Positions 48,800-58,009 of a DNA stretch of 64,000 nt are shown piece after piece. The notes beneath the pieces were generated by a model that saw only the letters and a program-made list of their open reading frames with translations, searched no databases and was not told where the DNA came from. The position numbers were made by a program, and so were the translations under genes. The stretch lies in the NCBI GenBank assembly GCA_027306785.1, contig DAHUZB010000017.1, forward strand, positions 1 to 64,000, in the 5' to 3' direction. Origin of the DNA: Vulcanimicrobiota bacterium (GTDB taxonomy: Bacteria > Vulcanimicrobiota > Vulcanimicrobiia > Vulcanimicrobiales > Vulcanimicrobiaceae). How positions within the stretch are numbered: the stretch's first letter is position 1; every line of letters starts with the position of its first letter.

Positions 48800-51180
48800 T
48801 GCGGCGAATCATGTCTGCTGCCGCGCTGGCGGCGCTGGTACTCAGTGCGTGCGGTGGCGGCGGCTCGGTAAATCGGGCGGGCACGGGGCTTCCGCCGATC
48901 GGTGCGCCCGCGCCGACATCGCCGAGTCAAGAGATGAGCGTGAGTTTCCGCATCGTCGTGCCTTCGGCGTCAACGAGCGCGGCGCAGGCGCGGCATGCGG
49001 CGTATGTTTCGCCCTCGACGCAATCGGCGACGATCGCGGTCGGCGCCGCGACCTCCACGGTAAACTGCACGAGCGTGTGCAGCGGCACGGTGAACGCGCC
49101 GATCGGCAACGATACGTTTACCATCAAACTTTTCAGCGGTGTGAACGGGGGCGGGAGCTTGCTCTCCACCGGATCGCTCACGCAAGCGATCGTGGCCAAT
49201 CAAGCCAATCAGGTTAACGCAACGGTCAACGGCGTCGTCGCGTCGCTCGTGCTGACCGGGCCGACCGTTACGCCCGGAGCGGCCGGTTCGGCGACACTCG
49301 CCTTCGCTGCACGGGACGCGCAGGGCAACACGATCGTGGGTCCCGGCACGTATGTTGATGCAAACGGAAATCCGCTCACGATCACGATCTCCGATCCCGA
49401 CACCTCGGGTTCGTGTCTGACGACATCGAACTGCAGTCCGTCCGGTTCGGCGAGCTCGCTCGCGCTGAGCGCGCCGCCGAGCTCGAACGTTGCGCTGAAA
49501 TGGGATGGGAGCTTCGATACCAATCCCACGCTGACGGTGAGCGCGGCGTGCGTACCCGCAGCGGTGAATTGCGCGGCGCCCGCCTCGCAGCAGGCGGCGG
49601 TGCGCTTTCCGCCGCCGACGCTTACGGCGCTGAGCGCGTGGTCGGGAACGACCGGCGCGGGCACGGTGAGCGAAACGCTCACCGGCACGAATTTCGTGGC
49701 GGGGTCGACCACCGTTGCTGCCGGAACCGGGATCACGGTCGGCAGCGTGAACGTCACGAATGCAACCACGCTAACCGCTACGTTTAACATCGCCGGCGCG
49801 AGCTTCGGGACGCACCCGATCGCGGTGCAGACCGGCGCCGGAACCAGCGGTGCGCAGCTCTTCGCGGTCGGAGCGTCGTCGATTCAGGTCACGCTCTGCA
49901 CCGACGCCAACCCCGGCAACCCTCCCGGACAAGGGGTGGGCACGAGCAGCCCGTACGATTTACGCGGGGCGATCGAGGCCGCGGATCAGACGAGCGGCGC
50001 ACTCATCACCTTTGCACTCTCCGGCTGCGCGACGCCGAACACGATCGTTCTTGCGGGTCCGCTGCCACCGATCACGGCGAATACGATCATCGACGGCGGC
50101 TCCTACGGCGACGTGATCGTGAGCGGTGCGAATACCTACCGGGCGTTTTGGGTGAGCAGCGGCACGGTGACGCTCGAAAACCTCGAGATCGAAGATGCGA
50201 GCGCGCAGGGTGGGGCCGGCGGTGGCACGGCTACGGGCTCCGGCGGCGGCGGGGGGGCGGGACTCGGCGCCGGGCTCTTCGTCGCCGGCGGCTCGGTCGA
50301 GGCGATCGACGATTTCTTCTTGGATGACACCGTGAAGGGCGGCAACGGCGGCAGCGCCTTTGGTGGTAGCGGCGGCGGCGGAGGCGGCGGCGGTTTGGCT
50401 GGCGCGGGCGGAAACCAAGCGAGCTTCGCCGGCGGTGGCGGCGGCGGGCTTTTGGGCCCGGGCGTAACGTCTTCGGGATCAACAGGCGGCACGGGCGGGT
50501 CGGGGTTTGTGGTTTGCACCGACAACCTTGGCGGTGCATCGGGAGGTGGGCCAGGGTCGCCGGGCGGCTCGTCGTTGACCAGCGGGTGCGGAGGCGGCGG
50601 CGGCAGCGGCGGCGGCAGCAGCATTACGAACGGCCTTGTCGGCGGCGCCGGCGGAAGTGGGGCTTTCGGAGGCGGCGGCGGCGGCGGCGGTCCCGGGGGC
50701 GCCGGTAGCGGCGTCAGCGGCGCCGGGGGGGCTGGTGGAACGGGTGGCTTCGGCGGTGGTGGCGGCGCCGGCGGCAACGGCGGCGCGGGCAGCCCCTCCG
50801 CCGATAGCGCCGGCGGCGCCGGCGGCGCGGGGGGCGGCGGCGGGGGCGACTCCGACCAGGGCACGGGCGTCCCCGCCCCCGGGACCGGCGGTGTTCTCTC
50901 CCAATCCGTCGCAGGCGGCAATGGGTACTACGATGGCAGCGGCGGAGGCGGCGCAGCGGCTGGTCCGGCAGTCTTCGTCTACGCGGGGACCCTTGCCACC
51001 GTCGACAGCGGCGCAAGCGGTTGCGCAGCCACACCGGGCGCCGCAGGCGGCGCGGGATCCACCAGCGGGGGCGCCGATGCAACGCCGGTCTTCAATTACG
51101 GCGGAAGTGTCAACGGCGTCGCGGTGACCGCTCCGAACGGCGGTCCGGTCGCGAGCGCGCTCGGTAGCACCGCGCCGTAG
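48799..51180 (+). CDS. large lipoprotein: IPT domain, beta-helix and long glycine-rich tract
   Basis: A 793-residue lipoprotein (MRRIMSAAALAALVLSAC, anchor Cys18). Ig-like domains run from about residue 45 to 265; an IPT/TIG domain is at about 270-350 (LTALSAWSGTTGAGTVSETLTGTNF). A right-handed beta-helix start resembling polymorphic outer-membrane proteins follows (YDLRGAIEAADQTSGALITF, GTVTLENLEIED). From about residue 470 to 758 the chain is dominated by G-G-A-G-G repeats, similar in look to PE_PGRS or POMP passenger regions. No transporter domain is attached. A surface-exposed role is inferred. Confidence 0.82.
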   Translation: MRRIMSAAALAALVLSACGGGGSVNRAGTGLPPIGAPAPTSPSQEMSVSFRIVVPSASTSAAQARHAAYVSPSTQSATIAVGAATSTVNCTSVCSGTVNAPIGNDTFTIKLFSGVNGGGSLLSTGSLTQAIVANQANQVNATVNGVVASLVLTGPTVTPGAAGSATLAFAARDAQGNTIVGPGTYVDANGNPLTITISDPDTSGSCLTTSNCSPSGSASSLALSAPPSSNVALKWDGSFDTNPTLTVSAACVPAAVNCAAPASQQAAVRFPPPTLTALSAWSGTTGAGTVSETLTGTNFVAGSTTVAAGTGITVGSVNVTNATTLTATFNIAGASFGTHPIAVQTGAGTSGAQLFAVGASSIQVTLCTDANPGNPPGQGVGTSSPYDLRGAIEAADQTSGALITFALSGCATPNTIVLAGPLPPITANTIIDGGSYGDVIVSGANTYRAFWVSSGTVTLENLEIEDASAQGGAGGGTATGSGGGGGAGLGAGLFVAGGSVEAIDDFFLDDTVKGGNGGSAFGGSGGGGGGGGLAGAGGNQASFAGGGGGGLLGPGVTSSGSTGGTGGSGFVVCTDNLGGASGGGPGSPGGSSLTSGCGGGGGSGGGSSITNGLVGGAGGSGAFGGGGGGGGPGGAGSGVSGAGGAGGTGGFGGGGGAGGNGGAGSPSADSAGGAGGAGGGGGGDSDQGTGVPAPGTGGVLSQSVAGGNGYYDGSGGGGAAAGPAVFVYAGTLATVDSGASGCAATPGAAGGAGSTSGGADATPVFNYGGSVNGVAVTAPNGGPVASALGSTAP
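50208..51072 (+). repeat. glycine-rich low-complexity coding region
   Basis: Long runs of GGC/GGT/GGG codons with Ala, Ser and Asn, interrupted by short hydrophobic segments. It is almost free of A and T, and reads as apparent Pro-, Arg- or Ala-rich proteins in other frames. Confidence 0.85.
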
Positions 51181-51182
51181 CG

Positions 51183-52412
51183 CTACGACGACGTGCGCAG
51201 CACGGACCAGATCTGCGAGAGCTTCGGGGTGCGGCCGTAGAGCAGCATCCCGACGCGGTAGATGCGGCCCGCGATGATCGCGATCACATAGAGCGCGGCG
51301 AGGTTGACCGCGAGCGACCCGGCGATTTGCCAGAGCGGCACGTTGCTCACCGCGATGCGCGCGAACATGACGAAGGGCGCGAGGAACGGCACGAACGAGG
51401 TGATCACCGCGAAGGGTGCGTCGGGTGAGCCGAGCGCGCCCATCGCGATGAAGAGCGCCGCGATCACCGGAATCACGAGCGGGCCGCTAACGCTACCGAG
51501 ATCCTCGGTGCGATTGATGAGCGAGGCGAAGGCGGCGAAGACCGTCGAGACTTGCAGCATGCCGATCGCGAAGAAGACGAGGAAGCCGATCAGCACCGCC
51601 GGGGTGATGACGTTGAACAGGCCCGCGAGCGAGAAGATATTGTCGCCCGATGGGGCCGCGCCGCTGCCCGCACCCGGGGAGCCGGTGAGGACCGCCGCGA
51701 CGATCCAGATCACCATCTGCAGCAGCGCGAGCGTGGCGCCCGCGAGAATCTTGCCCGCAAGCAGTGCCGACGGATTCACCGACGCGACCAGCAACTCGGC
51801 GATGCGCGTCGTCTTCTCTTCGGCGACCGAGCTCATCACGATCTGACTGTTGAGCAGGATCAGCATGTACAAGAAAAAGATCAGCGTGTAGGCCACGGCG
51901 CGCGCGGCGAACGCTTCGTTCGCGTTCGCGAATTTGGAAGCGACGGGTTTGATCGCGATCGGCATCGCGGTGAGCGCGGCGACATCCGCGGTGCTTTTGT
52001 GTAGCGCGTCTTGCAGCAAAAGCGGCGTGAGCATGCGGTTGATGTCTTTGTTGTCCACGCTACCGGGATCGTGCGAGAAGACGGTGAGCGCGAGCTTCGT
52101 CCCTTGCTCGGTGAAAACGAAGGCCGAGGAGGCATGGTGAGCGTTCAACGTGTGCTCGTCGATCGTCTGCATCGGCAACTCGCCCTTGATCTTGTAATCC
52201 TTCGCGAGCAGCGGCTTGACGCGATCGAGCAACTTGGCGTCGCCGACGAGCACGATCGCGTTCGATCCGGTGAAGGCTTTGTCCAGCAGCGCGGGCATGC
52301 GCGTGATGAACATGATGCCGAGCACGCCGATCAGCAGACCGATCAGGAACGGACGTGACGTGATGCGGCGCTGGAGTTCGGCCGCGAAGACGGTGCCGAG
52401 GTCGTTGATCAT
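51183..52412 (-). CDS. ABC-2 type transporter permease (NatB-like)
   Basis: A 409-residue membrane protein starting MINDLGTVFAAELQRRITSRPF. One N-terminal helix (FLIGLLIGVLGIMFI) is followed by a periplasmic domain of about 140 residues, then about five C-terminal helices (LIFFLYMLILLNSQIVMSSVAEEKTTRIAELL is the NatB/YhaP hallmark). It pairs with the ATPase upstream to export an unknown substrate; NatAB relatives export sodium or peptides. The ATG overlaps the ATPase stop. It is convergent with the glycine-rich lipoprotein; both stops lie in a 12-bp palindrome (51176-51187). Confidence 0.9.
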   Translation of the reverse strand: MINDLGTVFAAELQRRITSRPFLIGLLIGVLGIMFITRMPALLDKAFTGSNAIVLVGDAKLLDRVKPLLAKDYKIKGELPMQTIDEHTLNAHHASSAFVFTEQGTKLALTVFSHDPGSVDNKDINRMLTPLLLQDALHKSTADVAALTAMPIAIKPVASKFANANEAFAARAVAYTLIFFLYMLILLNSQIVMSSVAEEKTTRIAELLVASVNPSALLAGKILAGATLALLQMVIWIVAAVLTGSPGAGSGAAPSGDNIFSLAGLFNVITPAVLIGFLVFFAIGMLQVSTVFAAFASLINRTEDLGSVSGPLVIPVIAALFIAMGALGSPDAPFAVITSFVPFLAPFVMFARIAVSNVPLWQIAGSLAVNLAALYVIAIIAGRIYRVGMLLYGRTPKLSQIWSVLRTSS

Positions 52413-53311
52413 GCGGTGGTCTCTCCGATCGCGTGCAAGTAGATCTCGTGGAGCGAGGGTTCGATCGATTCGAAGCGCGTGACGGGCGCGACGGCGACGA
52501 GTGATTTCAGCAGCGAGGCGAAATCGGTGCCGGCGGGGACTTCGTATTCGATCGTGCCGTCCATTCGCGCGAGCGGCCGGGCGCCCGAGATCGCCGCAAA
52601 CGGCGCGTGCAGCGCGTCGTCGGCCGGGGCCACGCGCACCACGCGCGTGGGCCATGCCGCTCGCAATTGCGCGAGCGTGCCGCCGACGCGATTCGCACCG
52701 CTCGCGATGATCGCGAACTCGCTGCAGAGCTCTTCCAGCTGCCACATCTGATGGCTGGAGAGCACGAGCGTGGTTCCGGCCGCCTTCAACTCGTGAAGCA
52801 CCGAGATCAGGACCTCGGCGTTGACCGGATCGAGACCGGAGAACGGCTCGTCGAGCACGAGCAACTGCGGCTGATGCACGGCGGCGCAGGCCACCTGCAC
52901 CTTCTGCTGATTGCCCTTCGAGAGCTCCGAACAGGGGCGCGCCGCGTACTGCTTGAGGCCGAGGCGTTCGATCCACCAATCGGCGCGTTTACCGATCGCG
53001 GGCTCGCGCATGCCGTGGAGCTTGCCGAAATAGATGATTTGGTCGCGCACCTTCATCTTGCCGTAGATGCCGCGCTCTTCGGGCAGATAGCCGAAATGAC
53101 GGCGGCTCTCCGAGGTGATCGGGGAGCCGTTCCAGCGAATCGTGCCGCCGTCGGGGGTGAGGATGCCGAGAATCATGCGCATCGTGGTGGTCTTGCCGGC
53201 GCCGTTGGGACCGAGCAAGCCGAACGTCACGCCGTCGTTGATGGAGAAGCTGACGTCGCTGACGGCACGCACGGTACCGAACTCTTTGCGAACGTGATCG
53301 ACTTCGAGCAT
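52409..53311 (-). CDS. ABC transporter ATP-binding protein (NatA-like)
   Basis: A 300-residue ATPase from ATG 53311 preceded by AAGAGG. Walker A is GPNGAGKTTT (near residue 39), the signature LSKGNQQKVQ, Walker B LLVLDEPFSGLDP, and a C-terminal DUF4162-like domain (RVVRVAPADDALHAPFAAI) is typical of export ATPases. It partners with the permease downstream. The 53-base gap upstream is shared with a divergent gene. Confidence 0.92.
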   Translation of the reverse strand: MLEVDHVRKEFGTVRAVSDVSFSINDGVTFGLLGPNGAGKTTTMRMILGILTPDGGTIRWNGSPITSESRRHFGYLPEERGIYGKMKVRDQIIYFGKLHGMREPAIGKRADWWIERLGLKQYAARPCSELSKGNQQKVQVACAAVHQPQLLVLDEPFSGLDPVNAEVLISVLHELKAAGTTLVLSSHQMWQLEELCSEFAIIASGANRVGGTLAQLRAAWPTRVVRVAPADDALHAPFAAISGARPLARMDGTIEYEVPAGTDFASLLKSLVAVAPVTRFESIEPSLHEIYLHAIGETTA

Positions 53312-53364
53312 GGTCGCCTCTTCCCGAGAGGGTTGCTCGCTTCTTGCATCGGAAGACGGGACGA

Positions 53365-54360
53365 GTGAGCGATTTGCTGCCGGTACCGGTCGAGAGCACG
53401 CCCGGCGGCGCCGTGCTGCTCTACGAGAGCGCGAACGGCGCCGTGCATGCGTCGCTGCGCTTCGCGGGGCTGCGTGCGAACGGCGCGCGCTTTGCACTCG
53501 GCGCGATCAACGGCACGCGCGAACCGCTGCTCGTCACGTTCTACGCGCACGCGCGCGGCGGCGCCGAGGTGCCGATCGCGCCGTACTCGCTCTGGGTCGA
53601 TGCGCAGACGCACGCGCAGATGGAGATTCCGATTCCTTGGCTCGCGCTACTCGGCGCGCGGGCGCTCTCGGCGCGGCTGCAGGGGCGCAACGTGCATCAG
53701 CGCGTCGAGGCCGCCATGCCGCGCCTGCGCTCGCCGCTCTGGTTTTTCGCAGGCGCGGCGGCGGTGGCGCTCGGTGTCGCGGTGCTCGCCGCGTTGCAGC
53801 CGCGGGTGCGCGCGTTCGACGTGCCCGCGCGCGCGGTCGCCGGTGCGACGGTGACGATTCGGTACGCAACGAGTGGTACGGGGCGCCGGATCTGGGAACT
53901 CGACGATCTCGCGGGGACGCGTATCGCGGGGGGCACGCTCGCGGACGCGGGCGGCAATCTCGTGGTGAACGCGCCCGCGAGCGACCGCGTGCGCGCCTAC
54001 GTGCTGCGTCTTCGCGAGCGCGGGGCGTTCGGCGAGGCGATCGCCGCGCGCCCCTTCGTGGTGGAGACGCCGGCGCCGCCCATCGCGCCGCCGCGCATCA
54101 CCGCGTTCGCGCTCGATGCATCGCGCGTGCCCGACGGCGGCACGGTGGTGGCGCGCTATCGCATCGATGCGCAGAGCGGCGACGTGCTCGCAAGCGATGC
54201 GCAGGGCACGATTTGGGCCGAGGCGCCGACCAATCCGCGGGGCATCACGCGGCTTACCCTGCCGCGTTTCGGTCGCGCGAAGGAGCTGCAGATTCGATTA
54301 GTCGTTCGGCGCGGGCGACAACTCGCCGCGAGCGGGATCGGGCTCGAGGTCACGCCGTAG
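53365..54360 (+). CDS. membrane-anchored protein with Ig-like domains, function unknown
   Basis: A protein of about 331 residues read from GTG at 53365 (a TTG at 53344 would add seven). The N-terminal domain (about 1-115) looks like a beta-sandwich; a single hydrophobic helix (LWFFAGAAAVALGVAVLAAL, about 125-145) follows, then an outside region of two beta-rich domains (about 150-331) with the Ig-like pattern AVAGATVTIRYATSG. No signal peptide was found, so the first domain should be cytoplasmic. No family recognised. Its last 63 bases overlap the convergent NCS1 permease gene. Confidence 0.65.
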   Translation: MSDLLPVPVESTPGGAVLLYESANGAVHASLRFAGLRANGARFALGAINGTREPLLVTFYAHARGGAEVPIAPYSLWVDAQTHAQMEIPIPWLALLGARALSARLQGRNVHQRVEAAMPRLRSPLWFFAGAAAVALGVAVLAALQPRVRAFDVPARAVAGATVTIRYATSGTGRRIWELDDLAGTRIAGGTLADAGGNLVVNAPASDRVRAYVLRLRERGAFGEAIAARPFVVETPAPPIAPPRITAFALDASRVPDGGTVVARYRIDAQSGDVLASDAQGTIWAEAPTNPRGITRLTLPRFGRAKELQIRLVVRRGRQLAASGIGLEVTP

Positions 54361-55710
54361 CGAGAGCGCCCACATCGCGAGCGCGCCCGCCGCGAAGCCC
54401 ACGTAATACGAGAGATCGCCGAACTGCGGAAACGCCCGCGCGAGCGGTCCGGTGAACCAGGCCTGATTCCAGAACGGAATCGAGGCCGCGAGACCCACGA
54501 GCCAGGCGATGAATCCCGGGCGCCAGGCGGGCATGCGCTCGGGATCGCGATCGCCGCCGCGCGCGAGTATCCAATCGATCAGCACCACGGCTGCCCACGG
54601 CGAGGCCCAGTACGAGAGCAGCAGCAAAAAGTTGGTGTAGAGTTCGGCCGTCTCGCGCGGATGGCCGCCGCCGCTTGCGAGCAGGGCTCCGATGATGCCC
54701 ACCGCTCCGGCCGCGAGCGCGCGCTTCACGCGCACGTTGAACGCCACGAGCGCGGCGAGCGCGCCCGAGTAGAGGTTCATGCAGTTCGCGGTGAGCGTGC
54801 CGAGCACGACCGTGGCGAGCACGAGTTTTGCGAGGATGCCCGATCCGAGTAACTGCGCGATCGCCTCGGTCGGCAGCGCGTTCGCGAGATTCATGCGGGT
54901 GGCGCTCACCGTCGCGGCACCGAGGATCTCGAGCGCGATGCACGGCAGCGCGCAGCCGATGAAGGCGTAGAACCAGACCGCGCGCGGATTGCTCGCGCGC
55001 GGGAGATAGCGCGAGTAATCCGATGCGCACGGCACCCAGCCGGTGGCGTACGAAAACGCAAGCGCCGTCGCATAGATGAAGCCCGCCGCCGCGCCGCCGA
55101 ACGCGAAGGGCGCGTGCGAATCGAACGGGGCGTTCCAGTGCGCGCGGGCGATCGTCACCGCGCCGAGCAGCACGAATCCGGCCGCCAAGAGCAGCACGCT
55201 CGCGCGTTCGAATGCGTGAATGAGGTTGTAGCCGTAGACGGCGAGCGCGATCTGCAGCAGCAGCATGATCGCGAGCGCGAGCAGGTAGCCGATGCCCGCG
55301 ATCGTCTGCAGCGCGTAGGCGCCGAAGACCGTGTTGATCGCGAACCAGCCGATGCCCGCGAGAAAGCTCAGCGCGGCGGGGGCGGTATTGCCGAGGCGTC
55401 CGAACGCGAGACGCGACGCGACCATTTGCGGCACGCCGTAGCGTGGGCCGAAGGTCCCGAGTATTCCGAGCAACGCGAAGCCGGCGATATTCCCGAGCAC
55501 GATCCCGATCGCGGCCGCGCGCAGGTCCGTTCCGTACAACGCGGTAACGAAGACACCGACCATCCAGGTCGCGATCTCGGCATTGGCCGAGAACCAGACG
55601 CCGAAGAGGTCGCGCGGCGATCCGTGACGCTGCTCGTCACCGACCGCTTCGATCCCCGTCGGCTCGACTTCGAGTACCTGATCTCGATACACCGTAGAGG
55701 AGGTAGTCAT
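54298..55710 (-). CDS. NCS1-family purine/cytosine permease
   Basis: A 470-residue membrane protein with about twelve helices. The N-terminus has DLFGVWFSANAEIATWMVG, and further family blocks are FGPRYGVPQMVASRLAFGRLGN, WFAINTVFGAYAL and DYSRYLPRASN. NCS1 carriers import nucleobases or related vitamins by cation symport. The nucleoside-type ABC importer elsewhere in the window would be functionally related, but no operon link exists. The ATG overlaps the divergent ATG of the 97-residue gene on the other strand. Confidence 0.88.
   Translation of the reverse strand: MTTSSTVYRDQVLEVEPTGIEAVGDEQRHGSPRDLFGVWFSANAEIATWMVGVFVTALYGTDLRAAAIGIVLGNIAGFALLGILGTFGPRYGVPQMVASRLAFGRLGNTAPAALSFLAGIGWFAINTVFGAYALQTIAGIGYLLALAIMLLLQIALAVYGYNLIHAFERASVLLLAAGFVLLGAVTIARAHWNAPFDSHAPFAFGGAAAGFIYATALAFSYATGWVPCASDYSRYLPRASNPRAVWFYAFIGCALPCIALEILGAATVSATRMNLANALPTEAIAQLLGSGILAKLVLATVVLGTLTANCMNLYSGALAALVAFNVRVKRALAAGAVGIIGALLASGGGHPRETAELYTNFLLLLSYWASPWAAVVLIDWILARGGDRDPERMPAWRPGFIAWLVGLAASIPFWNQAWFTGPLARAFPQFGDLSYYVGFAAGALAMWALSLRRDLEPDPARGELSPAPND
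55696..55704 (+). promoter_or_regulatory. strong Shine-Dalgarno inside the NCS1 permease start region
   Basis: AGAGGAGGT ends 4 bases before the plus-strand ATG at 55709. On the other strand the same bases are codons 2-5 of the NCS1 permease. Confidence 0.7.
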
Positions 55711-56002
55711 GATTCCCGTCCTTGCAGATACCTCGGTCGATCAAACCGCCTTCGCGGCGATGAGCGCGATGTTCGGCGTGATCGCCATCGTCGGCCTCGC
55801 GTTCATCGCCTTTACCATCTGGCTCTTTTGGCGCATCTTCACCAAAGCCGGGATGAACGGCGCGCTCGCGCTGTTGAACTTGATTCCGTCATTCGGACTC
55901 TTGATCTGTCTTCTGATCCTCGCCTTCAGCACGTGGCCGACCGAGATGCAGCAGCAGCCCGCGGGCGGCTCGCCGTACGGCGGACCGCCTATGGCGACGT
56001 AA
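55709..56002 (+). CDS. small two-helix membrane protein
   Basis: A 97-residue protein with two hydrophobic helices (FGVIAIVGLAFIAFTIWLFW, and SFGLLICLLILAFS) joined by RIFTKAGMNGALALLNLIP. The FTKAG/NLIP segment resembles DUF5684-like or DUF805-like small membrane proteins. The C-terminus is Gln/Pro/Gly-rich (QQQPAGGSPYGGPP). Function unknown. Its start codon overlaps the start codon of the divergent permease (shared CATG), and its last 14 bases overlap the convergent aminopeptidase gene. Confidence 0.7.
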   Translation: MIPVLADTSVDQTAFAAMSAMFGVIAIVGLAFIAFTIWLFWRIFTKAGMNGALALLNLIPSFGLLICLLILAFSTWPTEMQQQPAGGSPYGGPPMAT

Positions 56003-57428
56003 GCTCCGCGATCCAGCGCTCCACGGCGTCCGCGCGGGACGGGAGGATCGCCGAGAGATTCTCTCGTCCGCTCGCGGTGACGACGATGTCGTCTTCGATG
56101 CGTACGCCGATACCGCGGAAGCGCTCAGGCACGGTCGCGTCGTCGGGCTGGAAGTAGAGCCCGGGTTCGACGGTGAGCACCATGCCTTCGCGCAGCGCGC
56201 CGTAGCGATAGTGTTCGGCGCGCGCCGCAGCGCAGTCGTGCACGTCGAGACCGAGCATGTGGCTCACGTTGTGCAGCGTGTAGCGCCGGTAGTATTGCCG
56301 TTCGGGATCGAGTGCTTCGTCGAGCGAGACGCGCAGGATGCCGAGGTCGATCAGGCCCTCCGCGAGCACGCGCATGGCCCGGCGGTTCGGTTCCAAGAAG
56401 TCGACGCCGGGTGCGACCGCGTCGATGCCGATGCGTTGGGCTTCGAGCACGACGTCGTAGACGGCGCGTTGTTCGGGCGTGTAGCGGCCGGAGATCGGCA
56501 GCGTGCGCGTGATGTCGGCGGTATAGAGCGAGTCGCACTCCACGCCCGCGTCGAGTAGGAGCAGCGCGCGCGATTCGACGGCGCCGTCGTTGCGGTTCCA
56601 ATGCAGCGTGCAGGCGTGATGTCCGGCCGCCGCGATGGTGAGATAGCCCACGTCGTTTGCTTCGATGCGCGCGCGGCTCCAGAACGCGGCTTCGATCTCG
56701 CGTTCGCTCTTCACGCGCGGAAAGAGGCGGATCGCGTCTTCGAATCCGCGCTTGGTGATCTCGCAGGCTTTGCGCAACTCGGCGATCTCGTACTCGTCTT
56801 TGATCAAGCGCATTTCGGAACTGCGCACGGCGAGTTCTCGATCGGCATCGGTGCCGGCGCGCATGGCGTCGAGCGCGTGATTGTGTCCGCGCAGCACCGC
56901 GACCGGAACCTTCGACGCGTAGAGGTCGTGCAGGTACGCATCGATCTCGCGCAGCGGCGCGGTGCGATCGACGCCGTAATACGCGAGGCTCTCGTCGAGT
57001 CCGCGATGGCGGCCAACCCAGAGTTCGCCGTGCACGCGATCGGTGAAGAATTCCGCGGTGCCGCGATTGTGTTCCGGGCAGAAGAGCAGCGTGCGATGGG
57101 CGGCGCCGTCGGGCTCCATCACGAGCAGCGCGCCGGGCTCGCCGTCTCCCATGAAATACACGAAGTCGGTGGACGGGCGGAAACGGAAGTTGGTGTCGTT
57201 CGCGCGCACGTGCTCTTGCCCGGCGGGAATGACGAGCGTCACGCCCGGATACGCGCGCGAGAGTGCTTCGCGTCGCGAGCGCAGACGCGCGAGCTGCGGA
57301 TGCGTCGCGCGTTCGGCGGGCACGTCGATCCAATCGCGCGCCATGAACGCGACGAGCGCGGCGGGGGTATCGGGATCGTGGCTTGCTTTGCTGGTATCGG
57401 GACGTTGCTGCAGTTCTTCGGCGGCCAT
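55989..57428 (-). CDS. pepP: Xaa-Pro aminopeptidase (peptidase M24B)
   Basis: A 479-residue metallopeptidase with the aminopeptidase P N-terminal domain (VTLVIPAGQEHVRANDTNFRFRPSTDFVYFMG, about 65-97) and the pita-bread catalytic domain. Metal ligands are visible in LLLDAGVECD, YTADITRTLP, HNVSHMLGLDVHD, LTVEPGLYF and IGVRIEDDIVV. It removes N-terminal residues before proline. ATG at 57428 gives a natural start; the region upstream (95 bases) is shared with a divergent gene. Confidence 0.93.
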   Translation of the reverse strand: MAAEELQQRPDTSKASHDPDTPAALVAFMARDWIDVPAERATHPQLARLRSRREALSRAYPGVTLVIPAGQEHVRANDTNFRFRPSTDFVYFMGDGEPGALLVMEPDGAAHRTLLFCPEHNRGTAEFFTDRVHGELWVGRHRGLDESLAYYGVDRTAPLREIDAYLHDLYASKVPVAVLRGHNHALDAMRAGTDADRELAVRSSEMRLIKDEYEIAELRKACEITKRGFEDAIRLFPRVKSEREIEAAFWSRARIEANDVGYLTIAAAGHHACTLHWNRNDGAVESRALLLLDAGVECDSLYTADITRTLPISGRYTPEQRAVYDVVLEAQRIGIDAVAPGVDFLEPNRRAMRVLAEGLIDLGILRVSLDEALDPERQYYRRYTLHNVSHMLGLDVHDCAAARAEHYRYGALREGMVLTVEPGLYFQPDDATVPERFRGIGVRIEDDIVVTASGRENLSAILPSRADAVERWIAELTSP

Positions 57429-57523
57429 GAGACGGGCTTCGCGTTACGCCGTCGCCGAACCCTCGAACGCAAGCCCGACGAAACTCACAGGCCGGCTCAA
57501 GACGTCGGGTGTTCACTCAAGTC

Positions 57524-58009
57524 ATGAAGGTACAAACACTCGCACTCATCGCGGCGATCGCGGCTGCGCCCTTGAGTGCGCTCGCTCAGCAGCCGCCGCC
57601 GCCCGGAGGCCCGGGAATGGGCTCCGGCATGCACCGCCCTTCGGCCCAAGAGCGGCAGAAGTTCGAAGCGCTCCACGCGCAGGCGCGCAGCAAGGCGCTC
57701 GCCGCGCTCACGCCCGCGCACCGGGCGCTGCTCTCGCAGGTGGTCGGCGGCCTCGCCGTCGCGTCCGACCCCGACTATCGCGCCGCCGCGCGGCGTATCG
57801 ATGACGCACTCTCGGCATCGGAAAAAACGCAGGTGCTCGGCGTGCGCGACGAGCTCCGAAAAGAGATGACGGCGATGATGGGGAGCAATCGCCCGCAGGG
57901 CGGACCGCCGGGACATCCAATGGGCCACGGTAGTCGAATGAACGATCCGGGAGCCTTTTTGCTGATGCTCTCGTCGCATCCGATGGGAGGACCGCCGCCG
58001 CATCCATGA
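57524..58009 (+). CDS. small exported Pro/Gly/Met-rich protein (Spy/CpxP-like)
   Basis: A 161-residue precursor with signal peptide MKVQTLALIAAIAAAPLSALA. The mature chain starts with a Q-P-P-P-G-G-P stretch, followed by a helical middle (QERQKFEALHAQARSKALAAL, about 43-63) and a second helix with TQVLGVRDELRKEM, then a His/Met/Pro/Gly-rich tail. The layout resembles periplasmic Spy/CpxP-type proteins, and Met/His content might bind metal; neither is proven. The stop overlaps the next ATG (ATGA). Confidence 0.6.
   Translation: MKVQTLALIAAIAAAPLSALAQQPPPPGGPGMGSGMHRPSAQERQKFEALHAQARSKALAALTPAHRALLSQVVGGLAVASDPDYRAAARRIDDALSASEKTQVLGVRDELRKEMTAMMGSNRPQGGPPGHPMGHGSRMNDPGAFLLMLSSHPMGGPPPHP

Noticed and set aside
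50136-50921. Minus-strand Pro-rich open frame of 261 codons
   Set aside because: It is the reverse complement of GGC/GGT glycine codons, so Pro/Ala runs are expected by composition.
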